From an uncultured Prevotellaceae bacterium (GTDB lineage Bacteria > Bacteroidota > Bacteroidia > Bacteroidales > Bacteroidaceae), in contig CACYQZ010000008.1 of assembly GCA_902776665.1 (NCBI GenBank), forward strand, positions 1 to 64,000: a stretch of 64,000 bases of DNA, in the 5' to 3' direction. The translations under genes and the position numbers were made by a program. Within the stretch, counting starts at the first letter, position 1. Every line of letters begins with the position of its first letter. Of the stretch, positions 63,617-64,000 are shown in pieces. Below the pieces are notes generated by a model, which worked only from the letters and a program-made list of their open reading frames with translations, made no database searches and was not told the origin of the DNA.

Positions 63617-64000
63617 TTACGCAAGAACAGCTAAAAGACATACTCGAAAGAGCCGAAAAACTGCACCACTACCTCAATATTCCGCAAAAACAAATGGAAT
63701 TTGAGGAGGAACAACTGCGCACGCAGGCACCCGACTTCTGGGACGACGTGAAACGGGCGCAGGAGCAGATGAAGAAGGTGAAAGGCATCGAAAAATGGCT
63801 CAAAGACTACAAAGCCGTGCGAATGGCGGCCGACGAACTGCAACTCGCCTTCGACTTCTACCACGACGAAATGGTGACGGAAAAAGAAGTCGATGACGAC
63901 TACCGCAAAGCCCTGCAACTCATCGAAGACCTCGAACTCAAGAATATGCTGCGCCAAAAGGAAGACCCGATGGACTGCGTGCTGAAAATCAACTCGGGCG
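63613..64000 (+). CDS. prfB: Peptide chain release factor 2 (N-terminal part)
   Basis: Recognises UGA and UAA stop codons; the window stops before the SPF and GGQ motifs. Seen from 63613: ITQEQLKDILERAEKLHHYL, APDFWDDVKRAQEQMKKVKG, YHDEMVTEKEVDDDYRKAL and the beginning of LKINSG, which in RF2 continues as AGGTE. The programmed frameshift site (in-frame TGA after a YL codon pair) of many bacteria is absent: here YL is followed by AAT (Asn) at 63676-63678 and the frame stays open. It overlaps the acyl-CoA ligase stop by 4 nt. Confidence 0.9.
   Translation, partial: MITQEQLKDILERAEKLHHYLNIPQKQMEFEEEQLRTQAPDFWDDVKRAQEQMKKVKGIEKWLKDYKAVRMAADELQLAFDFYHDEMVTEKEVDDDYRKALQLIEDLELKNMLRQKEDPMDCVLKINSG

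Overview
The window comes from the chromosome of a Bacteroidota bacterium, most likely order Bacteroidales and probably Prevotellaceae-like. The evidence is a RagA/SusC-RagB/SusD pair, type IX secretion genes (porU, porV), a DUF4290 protein, Bacteroidota promoters (TTTG, 19-20 nt, TAnnTTTG) in front of many genes, few Shine-Dalgarno sequences, the ribosomal order rplM-rpsI-rpsB-tsf, and secreted proteins ending in a short tail of the form LQGRR...KGxYxxxGKKxxxK. The genus is inferred. I saw no rRNA, tRNA, CRISPR array, transposase or phage gene.

Layout. 1-2814: end of an exported protein, two terminators, then rseP and dxr on the minus strand. 3.1-12 kb: a peptide-utilisation-like block of a metzincin-type metalloprotease, RagA/SusC, RagB/SusD and a secreted protein. 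12.1-14.1 kb: a C1B peptidase and a small secreted protein (minus). 14.2-19 kb: dxs, trkA, trkH. 19-23 kb (minus): yicC-gmk-nadD followed by two glycosyltransferases. 23.1-26.5 kb: tsaB, DUF4290, murA, rimM. 26.5-31 kb: a sialidase and a P-loop ATPase. 31-35.8 kb (minus): parC-like topoisomerase, an outer-membrane-like protein and an S41 peptidase. 35.9-40.6 kb: an FMN-binding protein, then a minus-strand electron-transfer operon etfB-etfA-small membrane protein-acyl-CoA dehydrogenase-GNAT. 40.8-48.5 kb: ddh, then (minus) a GH2 beta-galactosidase, a flippase and two glycosyltransferases. 48.7-51.9 kb: ribosomal operon with a structured leader. 52-59.2 kb: arginine deiminase-like, FAH-family, porU, porV, ispF. 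59.4-64 kb: unknown secreted protein, CotH-like protein, acyl-CoA ligase and the start of prfB.

Links between genes. Three MEP-pathway genes (dxs, dxr, ispF) are scattered through the window. murA and ddh belong to peptidoglycan precursor supply. PorU and PorV would process and anchor secreted proteins with C-terminal sorting signals, and four proteins here (1-24, 10378, 26538 and 60336 starts) end in tails resembling such signals.

The most unusual feature is a family of short tandem repeats, nearly all of 7-nt period, with a different word at each site (ATTGTAA, ATTGAAC, AATTAAG, ACCCAAC, CGAGGAA, ATGATAA and others). They fill many gaps between co-oriented genes, usually just before start codons, supply the stop codons of several genes, and also lie in frame inside RseP, MurA, Dxs and other proteins. 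A second point is a GC-rich palindrome between nadD and a glycosyltransferase, flanked by 12-bp direct repeats, which rewrites the end of NadD. A third is an unannotated-size 58-residue membrane protein inside the electron-transfer operon.
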